From: Eutreptiella sp. 'Long Island Sound 2002'
Lineage: Eukaryota; Euglenozoa; Euglenophyceae; Eutreptiales; Eutreptiaceae
NCBI GenBank assembly: GCA_964036045.1
Contig: OZ038384.1
Location: 34,459,997 to 34,523,996, forward strand
Direction: 5' to 3'
Length of the DNA: 64,000 nt
The notes below the pieces were generated by a model. It was not told the origin of the DNA. It saw only the letters and a program-made list of their open reading frames with translations, and did no database searches. Shown here piece by piece: positions 54,182-63,992 of this stretch. The position numbers and the translations under genes were made by a program. Every line of letters starts with the position of its first letter. Positions within the stretch are counted from its first letter, which is position 1.

Positions 54182-55081
54182 TTAGGGGCGGTAGTGAATG
54201 GAATTGTGTGGGATGTTGTATATGTTAATCGGATTGGTAGTGATGGCTATGGAAGTGGATACGGGTCGGTGGTCGGAGATGTCGTTGTGAATATCAATGA
54301 AAGTGTTGAAAGGTTTGAAAATGGTGTCGGAAAGAGGAGAGGAGAGAATCAAGTCGATATGTGCGTGAGACGGGAGCCTTTTGTTTGCAGGGCGCGTCCA
54401 CTGTTTTGTCTCTGGGTGGTCCTTACGATACACGTCAATGAGGGTTGGTGTGGTGGTGGGATTGGTGGGGTGTACCTTGTCGTGGAGCCAAGGCCAGTAT
54501 TTATTGTGTTTGATATTAGCCGTGTCTAGAGAACGTTGGAGATATGTGTTGAAGTCTCCGAGCATGATGTGGCACGGTTGGTCTTGTTGGAGGGCGGAGA
54601 TTGTTCTCTCTAGCCTGTGTCGGAGATGAGCGTGATGTGATTTGTACACCTTAATGATACGGAGTGTGTGGTAGCCTGGTATAGTAAGGTCGATGGCAAT
54701 AAGGCATCCATTGACCTTGTCGTGTTTGATTTGCGCGACGAAAGGAGATAGGGAGGAGTGAATGATAATCGCTGTGCCGTTGGATTTGTCAGAAGATATG
54801 TTTGTGAAAGTGTGTAGGTTTAGGAGTGAATGTAAGGAGGGGGCGGTAGGTATTTTCTGTAAACAAAGTATGTCGGTTCCTTGTTGTTGGTGTCGCAGTA
54901 TAATGGCGTCTAGGTTGTCAATGTTTTTGGCAGTGTTGTGAGTAGTGAGTGTTAAACGTGTTTTAGAGTGGATTAAGTTGTCTGTTCGTGTGGTAGGTTT
55001 AGGTGCTTTGTGAATGTTGGTATTGTAACTTGGTGGTTGGGGGACTCCCGGTGGGAGGGGGATATCAATTGACGGCGTCAT
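54182..55081 (-). CDS. LINE ORF2: APE-type endonuclease domain
   Basis: 299 codons starting at ATG 55,081, the first part of ORF2. Endonuclease/exonuclease/phosphatase fold motifs in order: LTTHNTAKN (Asn), DILCLQK (position of the catalytic Glu, here Lys by a GAA-to-AAA change), IMLGDFNTYL (GDFN), HAHIDLIL, and DISDHRPVS (SDH). In the intact enzyme it nicks the target DNA for target-primed reverse transcription. The Glu-to-Lys change should cripple it. The TAA at 54,182 cuts it from RT. 548 bp separate it from ORF1. Confidence 0.82.
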   Translation of the reverse strand: MTPSIDIPLPPGVPQPPSYNTNIHKAPKPTTRTDNLIHSKTRLTLTTHNTAKNIDNLDAIILRHQQQGTDILCLQKIPTAPSLHSLLNLHTFTNISSDKSNGTAIIIHSSLSPFVAQIKHDKVNGCLIAIDLTIPGYHTLRIIKVYKSHHAHLRHRLERTISALQQDQPCHIMLGDFNTYLQRSLDTANIKHNKYWPWLHDKVHPTNPTTTPTLIDVYRKDHPETKQWTRPANKRLPSHAHIDLILSSPLSDTIFKPFNTFIDIHNDISDHRPVSTSIAITTNPINIYNIPHNSIHYRP

Positions 55082-55629
55082 GATGATGAGAGAGATGGGA
55101 CCACGTGTCTAACATTGACCACTTCTGAGACATTCCTTGATCTTCACGATTCCACGAGTCTAACGTGAGGCCGTTTTGGCAGTCGTAACCCGACTGGGTC
55201 AAGAAGGAAGCACTTGCAAAAAGATAAACTCTTCATCCGGTCATGACAGAGATCAGTCAGGCCACTTGCTGGCGACTGATAGGGCACAGTGACACTAGGC
55301 GTGCAAACGAGTACCCGATCGTGGCTTGGATGAATCAAAATCTTGACGCCCCGTAGATGAGTGAGCGAAATCCACACGGCATGCATGATGCATTGTGAGG
55401 AAAGTGTACCTTCCAGTGTGTTCGCATTGTTTTCGATGCGTGGCACAATATCTTGCGAGGTGATGCATCGCGGATGGTTAGATGTTATCGCTTCGAGAAA
55501 CGGCAGCATGATAAACAGCTCATACCGTTCGTATTGAAAGTGAGGACGAAGGGAATCCGCATCTCTGAGTAGTGACTTAGTGAAGACATAAAGAACTGAA
55601 TGAAAGAAAGAGTGTGAGTGGGTGGGGAG
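55082..55629 (-). other. LINE inter-ORF region
   Basis: 548 bp between the ORF1 stop and the ORF2 start. It contains an ATG-started 121-codon frame (55,509-55,144) without recognisable domains. How ORF2 would be translated after such a gap is unclear. Confidence 0.45.
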
Positions 55630-58079
55630 TCATTGATGCTTGGCGACGATCAATCGCTCATTGATGGAGCGCAATTGTTTCTCGGAGCCAAATTCTCTGG
55701 CGGCCAAGAGTGTGGCTTCCCATTTAGAAGTGGCATGGTCTTTCGCAATTGAATCAATGATGTTTTGTTTTTTCAAGAGGTTGGGCGAACCGGATGTAAA
55801 AGTGATGCCTTGAACTTTTTCTTGGTGTGCTAGGATACTGGATCCCAAGTCTTGGAAGAGCGCTTCAAAATATTGGTGTGATTTGGCACTTGGGTTGGAT
55901 TCCAGCGGTTGAATGGAGGTGAAGGTACCAAAACGTGAAGTTGCTTTGTTGATGTCTCTAAAACTTATGGAGCGTGGAGCACAAATGACCACCGATTTGG
56001 CGTCGGTTGGTGTGTAGGAGGGTTTGGCACGATAGCTTAGTGGAGCGTCGGACAAAACTGCATATGTGTTATCGTGATTGAAAAAAGTGAGGCCGGCTTT
56101 CTTGCATTGTTCGTTCATCCATTTGAGTTTTGAAACTCGTGTTTCGGTGTTGCTTGGAATGGAGTGGACATCCAGATGCACCAATACCGAGTATTTGGTG
56201 CGTAGAATTGCGAATTGCAGAATCGAATTCATTTTTTCAAGAGAGGCCACTCGATTTAGAAGCTCCGTGGGTTCAAGCGTGACTCTGTTTTTCGCGGAGC
56301 TTTTTGAGGCGGAGATCATGCAAGTATTTTCATGGGCGGAGAGGTTGTAGGGGAAAGCCATAATGAGTGGATTCCTGTCTAGTGGGTAATGGGATTGAAC
56401 GGTTTTGGCAATTTGGGAGGGAAGGGCTGAGTTGGTTTCGCTGTCGGAACGAGCATTGGTGCTGCCAATGGGCGAGCCCCTTTCTTTTATCTCACCGCGG
56501 TAGTGTGCGCAATTGGTGGAGGTAATGGATGAGGCATCTTGGAGGTCGAATTTGATTAATTTGTTGAAAAATTGGAAAGCATCTTCCTCGGTGAGGACTT
56601 CGAGGTCTCGCGAAATGTCAATTCTGACATAATCGGTGATTGGTGGTGTGTGACGGGCTTCTTGTTGCGGAGAGATAAAAGCCTCGGCTTGTGCTAGGTC
56701 ATGGCCCGGCGAAATAGGAGAGAATTTGGGCGGTGTGTATTGGAACTCGGAGAGGTTGTCCAAAGTAATCATAATATATCCCTCCGGGTGTGGGGCGGAG
56801 CAAGTGTCAAAACGTTTTTGATCATTCTTGAGGACCATATTCAATGGAACAAAGTTTTGGGAGATTTTTTGGTCAACCATAAACCTTCTTGCTTTGGCGT
56901 AGGCTTGAGAGTAATCCCAAATCCCGGTCGTGGCTTCACACACTCTCGGGTCTGACACCAAAAGAATTAGCGTACCCCTTACATGTATTTTAGCACGCGC
57001 GAGCGACGCTAGAGCATTGAGCAACATGGACACGTGTGCGGATGTGTTGTGCGAGGCGTCCTTGTTGAAGTCGTAATTTGTAGTGGGAGTGAAGATGAAA
57101 GTTCTTGTTTGGGACTCGTAGAGGTTGGCCATGATGTTGAGGGTCGTGATATTTCCGGGAGTGACCAATTTTGCATTTTTGATGGCTCGTGCATGATCTT
57201 CCGTTGGGTAGGGGGCGGAATACTCGTACTTCTCGTTGAAATAGTGTTGGTAGTCGGTGCCCCCAAAATGTATTTCATGAGGTTGTTTGTGGAATTGGGC
57301 GATGATGTCCTCGGTTGGTAACATGGTAATGTAGTCGGAGTATACTCGGTTGTCTTGAGATTGGAATTGATAGACTTCTGGAACTTTTTCATCTTGAAGG
57401 TCTTGGTGGAGTTGGGAAGGTGAGTTGCCGTTGGGGTCGTTCACAAAAACGTTGGTGGTTTGGTGGGTTTCCAAGTCTTCCATAGGGATGAAAGTGAAAC
57501 TCTTGTTGCGCTTTTCCGAAAGTTTGGCAAAATCCACCGTTGGCTTTTCATTGTAGTGAAGTTGGGTGTTGATGACGATGTCGTCGTTGACAGCCTCTTT
57601 CGTTTCACGGTTTGGTTGCGGGGTGGTTTTTTGAATCCATTTTGTCTTGTGGCGCTTGGATTTGCCGTTTGGGCTTGAACTCGCATTTTGGCTTGGAATT
57701 GCGTCTGGAGTGTTTTTCTCGGCGTTTGTCTTCTGATTTGATTTGGGAGTTTGGGGTTGTTGATCATTCTCCTTTCCTTTTTCATCTGTTCTGCTTTCCC
57801 GAAGAGCCGCGTTGCGTCTGTGATCTCTCAGCTGTTGGTCGCTTTTCTCGAATTGCGCCACGCGATTTGCGACGGACTTGCTCGGATCTGCGGCTTCCCG
57901 CCAGACCTGATTGGTGGCCCCCAACAAAGCAGCCCCGGGCATCACCAGGAGGGCTGATCGCCGCCAGCGTGACGTGCTTGTCACGCCAGGGGGTTTGTGT
58001 CCCCGTGCTTGCGCACGTCCCCTCCTTTGGGCGGAACCCTGGGGGTTCACCGGACTTCCTGGCGTATCCCGTTCCCAAG
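55630..58079 (-). CDS. LINE ORF1 protein
   Basis: A single intact frame of up to 833 codons; the likely ATG is at about 58,079 or a later one near 57,945, since the frame's first codon is not ATG. The first 70-85 residues come from sequence shared with the short retroposon and may be untranslated leader. A Lys/Gln/Ser-rich segment follows (residues 90-180). The middle part (FIFTPTTNYDF, LLNALASLARAKIHVRG) I cannot assign. Near the C-terminus KSVVICAPRSISFRDINKAT through FGTFTSIQPLE and QYFEALFQDLG has the strand-helix-strand order of an RRM, which is usual in LINE ORF1 RNA-binding proteins; this is inference. No zinc knuckle seen. Intact although ORF2 is broken. Confidence 0.7.
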
Positions 58080-58147
58080 GCATGCATGCATGTTCTTGGT
58101 ACTGTGGTTCCGGGGTGCTTGGGCGCTGCACGCTCCGCCTCGAGTCC
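57890..58147 (-). repeat. LINE 5' end shared with short retroposon
   Basis: About 250 bp matching 20,712-20,960 with scattered substitutions, from GGACTCGAGGCGGAGCGTGC to CAATCAGGTCTGGCGGGA. Beyond this point LINE and short element differ. Confidence 0.75.
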
Positions 58148-60814
58148 CAAAGCAGCGCAGGCCGTAGGATGCCGCCTTAACCCCGGTCTCTGGGTCACAT
58201 TAGGCCGGGTCACCTGCATGGCACGGGCTGCCTCAGTGCACGGGCTATGGACACTGCGTTTCCTACTGTTGTGTGGCGGTTGTGTTCGGGTCTGGGTTTT
58301 GCATTAAGCCCGCCATTTGTGGCTGAGGTCCAGGGTGTGTGTGTTTGGGTACAGGTTTGGACTTCGCCCAGCCATTAATGGCCGGAATTTGTGGTGTGTG
58401 TGTTTCGATTTGGGTTTGCACCCTGGCAATTCTGGCTGGAGTGTTTTGGTGTGTGCGTTCATGCGCGTGCTCTGCCGGTACCCCGCCATTCCTAGCGAGG
58501 GCCGTGTGCCCTGAGGGGTTGTGTGGGGGTCGCCGTGGGCGGGGTTCCTTCCCCCCCCCTTTTCTTTTGTGGCTGTTCGTTCTCGGCCTTGCCGGCTGTG
58601 GGGGGGGGGGTCTGTGGGCGTGGTTCTCGGCCCTGTCGATTTGTGGCTCTGTGGTGGTCGCCATCGCCTGTTCCGGTCTTGGCCTCCTCCGCCCCCTCTT
58701 CCCCTCGCCCCTGCGTTTGGGTTTTTGTTTTGGCCCCTGCTGTGTCCGTGTCCGTGTGGCTGGCGGCCTGCATCTTCCTGGCGGGGGTGTGCGCTGGCGT
58801 GTCCCGGGTGTCTTTTCCTCCCGCCCTTTAGCGGCTGTGTGGTCATGGTGGGCCTCTATTTCTGGCTGAGCATCTTCGAGTTGGGCGGGGTGGTCTCTCG
58901 GTGTCCTATCGGCGGGTTCTGTGGGTGTCGCCTTTGGTGTTGCCTAGCTGGGGGGTTGCCCGCCTTGGTGGAATGGGTGCGCCGCTTCGCAGTTGTGTGA
59001 CTGTCCCCCCGTTTTCCTTCTTTCTCCTTGGCTGGCGGGTGTGCGCTCGTGGGTGGGTGGGGTTTCCCCCCTTCGATGTTTTTTTTTGGGGGGGGTTTGC
59101 CTGTTCCTCCCTCTGCCCTCCCTGGGGTGTTGTGCGCACTGGTCGGCAAACGGTGTGGCTAACTTGGTCGCTGTTGGCTCTGCGGCTGGCCGCGGGCCGT
59201 GCCCTGGCTCCGTGCGTCGTGTGGCTTATGTACACGCATGGGCTGGCGGCCTGTCCTGTTGGGTTAGGCTCTGATTTCGCCGGCTCGGCGGTTGCGCCAG
59301 CCAGTTTTGTGTGGTCATGGGTTAGGGGGGTGGGGTTAGCCAGTGTCCCCCCGCCCCTGCCGACTCTGTTCGGTGGTGACGGGTTGAACTTTCCGGTGGC
59401 GGTTTGTGCTGGCGGGCCACCGCTGGCGGGGGGGCAGGGAGTGCGTCAGGTTTTTCCGGCGTCCCCGCTGGGGGGGGGGCGTTTGTACCGTTGTTCATGT
59501 GGTGGCCCTTAGCTCGTGCGTGGTGGGCTGGTGTGGTGTTATCCCACGGCTGTGGGCGTGTTTCTTTCTTTTCTGGCATGTGGGGCTGTTTGATCGGGTT
59601 AGGCGTACGGTTAGTGTACCTTGCCTTGGTACTGTGGTGTGCTTTGGTGTGCTGTGCTATGTTGTGCTTTGCTTTGCTGTGCTGCACCGCGCTGTTCCTC
59701 GCTGTACTGCAGTGCGCCCTGCTCTGCCGTGCCGTGTGGTGCCGTGTCGTGCCGTGTCGTGCCTTGCCGTGGCGATCGCAGATTGCGCCCTGCTGTGCCG
59801 CGCCACGCTGTGTCGTGCGGTGCTGTGCCGTGTCGTGGGGTGCCATGCCGCGTTGCGCTGCACGGCGGTGTGCTGTGCTGCGGTGTGCTCTGCTGCGTCG
59901 TGGTGTGCCGGCCTTTGCTGTGCCCCGGTGCTTGGTGGGCCAACCGTACCTCCGACCGGGCGTGGGGTGGCGTCGGCGCTGGTTAGACTGGTAGCTTTGC
60001 TGTTTGGATCGTGGGCTCAAGTTATGTGGCTGGCTCGTGGTCGTGGGCGTAGTTTGGCGTGGTGCGGCTCGCTGGGTCAGTGTTGCGGGTGTTTGGATGT
60101 GACGTTCGGTCTGGTGGGTCAGGCGGGTTTCCGTGGGGTTGTCCTCCCTCCGGGCCTGTGTCTTGGTCCCGTGTCCTCTGGGGGTCCCTGTCCCTAGGAG
60201 TGCGCCCGGTTCTGTGGGATGGGGTGGCGTGGTCCCCTCAGCTTTGTTGGGTCACGTCCCACCCTGTCCCTCTGCCTCAGTGTCGTCTCCAGTCTTTGGT
60301 GTTGCGGCCGTGGCCCCTTCCCCCTCTGGTTTCTGTGCCGTTGCATCTGTGTGGTGGCCCTTGCAGTGGAAGGTTGCCGGGGTTGTCGTCTGGCGGTTAG
60401 GGTGCGGTGGTGGGTTGTGCGGTGTACCCCCCTCCCCCTGTGTGGGTGTACCCCCCTTCCCCTGTGCGGGGACCGGTGGATGGTGGCCACGAGCCGATGT
60501 GGTTCGTCCGGTGTCGGGTCTGGGCTGTGGTGGCGGGCGTGTGCCTCTGGCGTGGTCCGCCTTGTGCCTCGGTGTGGCTGTGTCCCTTGGGGGTCTCGCG
60601 GTGTCGACTGGGTGCGGGGGCTGGGGCGGTGCCGGTCCCTGCGGTGTGGCGGGTCCCTCCTTTGTGGTGCGCGTCCTGGTCCCCGTGGTCGCGTCCTCTT
60701 CCCCAGTGCCGTGGCCCCTGCCCTTTCCTTTTCTCGGTGTTGGTGGTCCTCTGGTGGTTCTCTGCCCCCGTGTTGTGCTGCCCCCGTTGTCCTGTCCTTG
60801 TGGGTGCCTGCCTG
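58148..60814. other. GC-rich low-complexity block
   Basis: The + strand is rich in G and T, the minus strand in C and A. Includes a degenerate tandem array of TGCYGTG/CGTGCCGTG units at about 59,640-59,935. Long open frames in all six frames are of biased composition (Arg/His/Pro or Val/Cys/Trp) and show no conserved motif, so I call no gene here. Confidence 0.5.
59640..59935. repeat. Degenerate TGCYGTG-type tandem repeats
   Basis: About 300 bp of short units such as GTGCTGTG, TGCCGTG and GTCGTGCCGTG with frequent variation; repeat register is not constant. Confidence 0.7.
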
Positions 60815-61303
60815 TCACCTTGCGCCTCTCCTGGCCCCCTTGCCGCGGGCCTTCCCTTTGCCCTTCCCCTTTCCGGTGTGCTGGTGGTGCAGTGGTGGCA
60901 AGGTCTGTGGAGTGCTGATGGCCCATGCCTGGGGGTGGGTTGTCTGGAGCCACTGGCGGAGGGTCTCAGGGGTGTAGGGGCGGCGAAGGCCCTGAACCGC
61001 GTCCCGGAGGAATGTTTCCCATGCCCTCTGCGGCATGGCAGCCTCAGGGGCGGGGTCGTCGGGGTCGGCGTGGGTGCGGGTGAGGATTTTCTTGAAAGTG
61101 GGGAAGGAGTGGCGCCCTTCAAGCCTTCCCGTTCCCCCGACCCACTTCACCCAGCGGCGGAGCTCCCGCAGGGCGGGGGCAGACCACCAGACGAGGTGGA
61201 TGGGGGTTAGGGGGGGGGAAAGGGTTCCGAGGTTGAGGTCTCGGAGCGGCGGTGGCGGGGGCTGGGGGTGGAGGATGTGTATCAGTGGCGCGGGGAACGG
61301 CAA
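60815..61303 (-). CDS. Possible protein remnant resembling the GC-rich retroposon protein
   Basis: The minus-strand frame of 162 codons has a complex, non-repetitive centre: ALRELRRWVKWVGGTG, SFPTFKKILTR, RAWETFLRDAVQGL and TPETLRQWL, followed by GKGKGKGKARGKGARRG. Spacing and residues (W-x2-W, F-x3-L-x-R, E-x2-LR) resemble the complex part of the 15,612-16,520 protein, and both carry a GKGKGK run. It may be continued from the RS-rich frame upstream (62,205-61,282) through a frame change. Low certainty that it is a gene. Confidence 0.4.
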   Translation of the reverse strand: MPFPAPLIHILHPQPPPPPLRDLNLGTLSPPLTPIHLVWWSAPALRELRRWVKWVGGTGRLEGRHSFPTFKKILTRTHADPDDPAPEAAMPQRAWETFLRDAVQGLRRPYTPETLRQWLQTTHPQAWAISTPQTLPPLHHQHTGKGKGKGKARGKGARRGAR

Positions 61304-62205
61304 GCGCGGGGCCGTTCGTGGGGGGAGGGGAACGCGGACATGGGATGGCGGTGGCGCGCGTGGTCACGCTCGGGGGAGCAGGAGTGGCGGGAGCGGGGCC
61401 CTGGGGAGTCGTGGCGGCGACTTGGGGAGCAGGAGCGGTGCAAGTGGGGCCTCGGGGCGGGTGAGGCGCGGTGGCGCTGCGGGGAGCGGGGGAGCCGTGG
61501 GCGGGAGTGCCGTGCGGGGGGGGAGCGGAAGCGTTGCCATTTGCGGGACCGGGGCCCATCAAGGGGCGAGTTGGGCCAGTCAGGAGGCGTCGGTAGGGCC
61601 TGGGGCGCCCCGTGCTGTGCCGCCAGGTACTGGGGGCAGGAGGGGGGAGTTTCCGGCCCCAAATCGATCTGCCACGTAGGGGATGCGGCGGCGGTGGTAG
61701 CAGGTGATACGGGTCGAGTGGTTTTTGGGGAGGATGTCCCAGCTGGGGTTGGGCTTGGGGGGGCCCTTTGGCGTGGTTGTGGTGGCCGGGCTGATAGGGT
61801 TACTGGTAGGGGGAGGGGGATCCCTGGTGGTAGGTGGGGTAGTGGGGTTGAGCGCCTGGTGAGTGGTGCGGACATCCCATGGGTTGGCGCTGTACGTGCA
61901 CGTGGGGTCGTGGGCCGGGGGGGCAGGGCGTTGGGCAGTGGTAGTAGTGGTGGTGGGGGTAGTGTTGGGGGTGGTGGTGGTGGTGGTAGTGGTGGTGGTG
62001 GTTGCAGAGGCGCTTGTTGCGGCGGTGGTCGGGGTGGGGCTGGTGGTGGTGGTGGTGCTGTGGGTACGCCCACAGGATCCCCTGGCGCTCCCGTGCGGCG
62101 TGAGGGTCGGGCATCGTTTGCAGCCCTTGGGGCTGCAAAGCTTGGTGGATAGTGGGGGCGGGTTTGGGGCCGGGCTTGGCGGTGACTGCGGTCGAGGGAT
62201 TCCAC
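61282..62205 (-). CDS. Possible Pro-rich/RS-rich coding remnant
   Basis: 307 codons on the minus strand: a Pro-rich first half that coincides with GGT/TGG trinucleotide repeats, then TWQIDLGPETPPSCPQYLA, then an Arg/Ser/His-rich part (SRKWQRFRSPP, HRSCSPSRRHDS). It could be the upstream part of the protein at 61,303-60,815. A second frame is also open, so coding is only suggested. Confidence 0.3.
   Translation of the reverse strand: MESLDRSHRQARPQTRPHYPPSFAAPRAANDARPSRRTGAPGDPVGVPTAPPPPPAPPRPPPQQAPLQPPPPLPPPPPPPTLPPPPLLPLPNALPPRPTTPRARTAPTHGMSAPLTRRSTPLPHLPPGIPLPLPVTLSARPPQPRQRAPPSPTPAGTSSPKTTRPVSPATTAAASPTWQIDLGPETPPSCPQYLAAQHGAPQALPTPPDWPNSPLDGPRSRKWQRFRSPPARHSRPRLPRSPQRHRASPAPRPHLHRSCSPSRRHDSPGPRSRHSCSPERDHARHRHPMSAFPSPHERPRACRSPRH
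61930..62065. repeat. GGT/TGG trinucleotide repeats
   Basis: Imperfect GGT-type repeats, e.g. GTGGTGGTGGTGGTGG at about 61,970-62,000; a similar smaller patch lies at 62,500-62,530. Confidence 0.7.
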
Positions 62206-62594
62206 GTCTCTGGGTCGGTCTGGCTGGCGGTGGTGGTGTTTTTTGGGCGGTAGATGATGGGGCGCTTGGAGATGGGGATGTCGACGAGGTTTTGGACAGG
62301 GTCGTGTTTTGTGGCCGCCTCCGTGGTTGCGGTTCGCGTTTGGGGGCAGGGGGGCTTGGGATGCGGTGGGTGCGGGGTCCTGGTTAGGGTTTGGGTTGGG
62401 GTTTGCGTTAGGGCGGGCGCGTTTCTGGTGCTGCTGCCGTGGCGCCTTTTGTGATTTTGGCGGCTGTGTGTGGTGGCATGGGTGGTGTTGGCGATGCTGT
62501 TGGTGGTGCTGGTGGTGGTGGTGCTGTTGTGGGCGGTGTTGTCGTTTGGGCTCCAGTTTAGGTTTGAGGTCGGGTTTTGGTTTGCAGACCGGTT
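62206..62594. other. GC-rich spacer with telomere-like words
   Basis: Nothing identifiable except a stretch of mixed TTAGGG/TTTGGG/TTGGGG words at about 62,383-62,413. Confidence 0.35.
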
Positions 62595-63992
62595 TAAGGT
62601 TGAGGAGGACCTTGTCTCGGAGGTGTGAGAGGACCTATGCTCGGCAGGGGGGGTTCCCGGCTTGCTGCCGGGGAGCTGGGGTTGCCTCTGTGGGGGTCCG
62701 GGGGCCTCCGGCAGCCTGTCGTACGGCTGCAGCTTTGGCGTTCGTCGTGGCCTTGTGGATGAGGTCGGTGGGGAGGGGGAAGTCGGAGGAGGAGGTCGAG
62801 GACATCGAAGAGAATGAGGACGAGGAGGAAGTGGTGGTTTTGGGGGATGCAGGTTGTGCCGCCATGCGCGCGGGGGCAGCTTTGCGGGCCGCGGCAGCCT
62901 CCGCTGCGGCTACTGCGGGGAGGAGAGAGGGCATCACCTCGGGCTGCGGGTTGGGGGCGGGTGGCTGGAGGGCCCTGGCTGCGACCTGGCGGCTGGATGG
63001 GCTGATCTGGTCGGCAGCGGTGCGTGGGGGAGCACGGGGCTGCGGTCTCCGCCTTCCAGGTCCAGCTGGCCTGCTTCTGCAATGTGGGAGGGCGCGCGTG
63101 TCGGCGTCTGCGGGGGGGAACAGTTCGCGTGGGCTGCTTTCGGGGGCCAGGGGGGTTGGGTCCTGGGTTTCCGGGGTGTGTCGTGGGGAACGGGGCTCTT
63201 CGCGACGGGTGTGTGGGGGTTGCCGGGTGTGGAGGGCGGTGAGGCTCGCTCGGCAGGAGGGTCTGTGGCGGGCGTGTGTGGGTGTTACAGCGGGGGGGGG
63301 GGGGGTGTCGCGGGGCCTGGAGCTGTGCGCGATTGTGGGAGTGTGTGGGCCACTTGGTGGGCACTTGGGAGGGAGGAGCAAGGGTTGTGGGGCTGGGTGT
63401 GCGTGCTATGTGTCGGTGTACATGTCCGCTTGCAGCGGCGCGCTTGTGTGGTCTCCTGTAGGCCGGGAGGCTTGGAGAAGGAGGTTGCCGTCCTTCGCGG
63501 CCGCGGCGAGGATGCGTGTGCGTATTTGGTGCACCTCTTGGTCCGTTGTTGGAAGAGGGTACTGCAGGGGTGGGCCAAGGCCCATGCGCCGGAGGACCCT
63601 GTGGACGGCGTGGTACCCGCAGGTGAGGGGGTGTTATGGCTTGGGGATGGGGTCCTTCCGTGTGTCGGGGCCCACCTTGACTTCTGCATCGGTGCCAGGG
63701 ATGGCCAAGATCCGGGGCACGGCCCCTGTTGACGTCAGCGGCGCTTGATCCACTGGGACAGGCAGAGCATAGCCAGTCCCAGGTGGTAGCCCGCCCGCCC
63801 CGAGGTGATTTGGGCCAGGGCGCAGGCTGGGGCTTGGTCCCCCGGCTGGAGTACGCCCCTGAGGAATTTGTGCGGGGTGTGGGGTCCCCTATTGCTCTGG
63901 GGAGCACAGTCCCTTGGGCGAGCATGGTGTCGGTCCCCCTGATGACCCATTGTTGGCCGGGGGACACTGTGGCGGCGGACACTACGTGGTAG
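62595..63992 (-). CDS. Possible coding remnant (frameshifted), unknown product
   Basis: On the minus strand the first part reads QQWVIRGTDTMLAQGTVLP in one frame. After a change near 63,760 another frame reads VPRILAIPGTDAEVKVGPD, AVHRVLRRMGLGPPLQYPL and QIRTRILAAAAKDGNLLL with two stops. A Pro/Thr/His-rich tail and a Ser-rich segment (FSSMSSTSSSDFPLP) follow. The complex segments look like protein rather than repeat, but I recognise no family. It could belong to the same GC-rich element class as 15,588-20,618. Confidence 0.3.
63290..63306 (+). repeat. G-tract of about 15
   Basis: Uninterrupted run of G on the + strand; with the C-tracts at 16,870-18,030 it shows the homopolymer habit of the GC-rich blocks. 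Prone to length error in assembly. Confidence 0.7.

Larger units (their letters stand above)
50529..58147 (-). mobile_element. LINE (non-LTR retrotransposon) with ORF1, EN-RT-RNase H ORF2
   Basis: Minus strand from GGACTCGAGGCGGAGCGTGC (58,147) to at least the ORF2 stop. ORF1 is intact; ORF2 has APE-type endonuclease, RT and RNase H, as in the I/Tad/R1-like LINE lineages. The coding strand is rich in A and C and poor in G. ORF2 is broken by two stops and two frameshifts. The 3' end is not defined. Confidence 0.85.

Noticed and set aside
50275-55105. GATGGGACCACG in inverted orientation near 50,290 and 55,095 as transposon terminal repeats
   Set aside because: Only about 12 bases, one copy lying between LINE ORF1 and ORF2; no target duplication next to them.
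59404-60197. Several Cys/Val/Trp-rich frames on the + strand
   Set aside because: They translate short tandem TGCYGTG repeats and shift frame freely; no complex protein segment.
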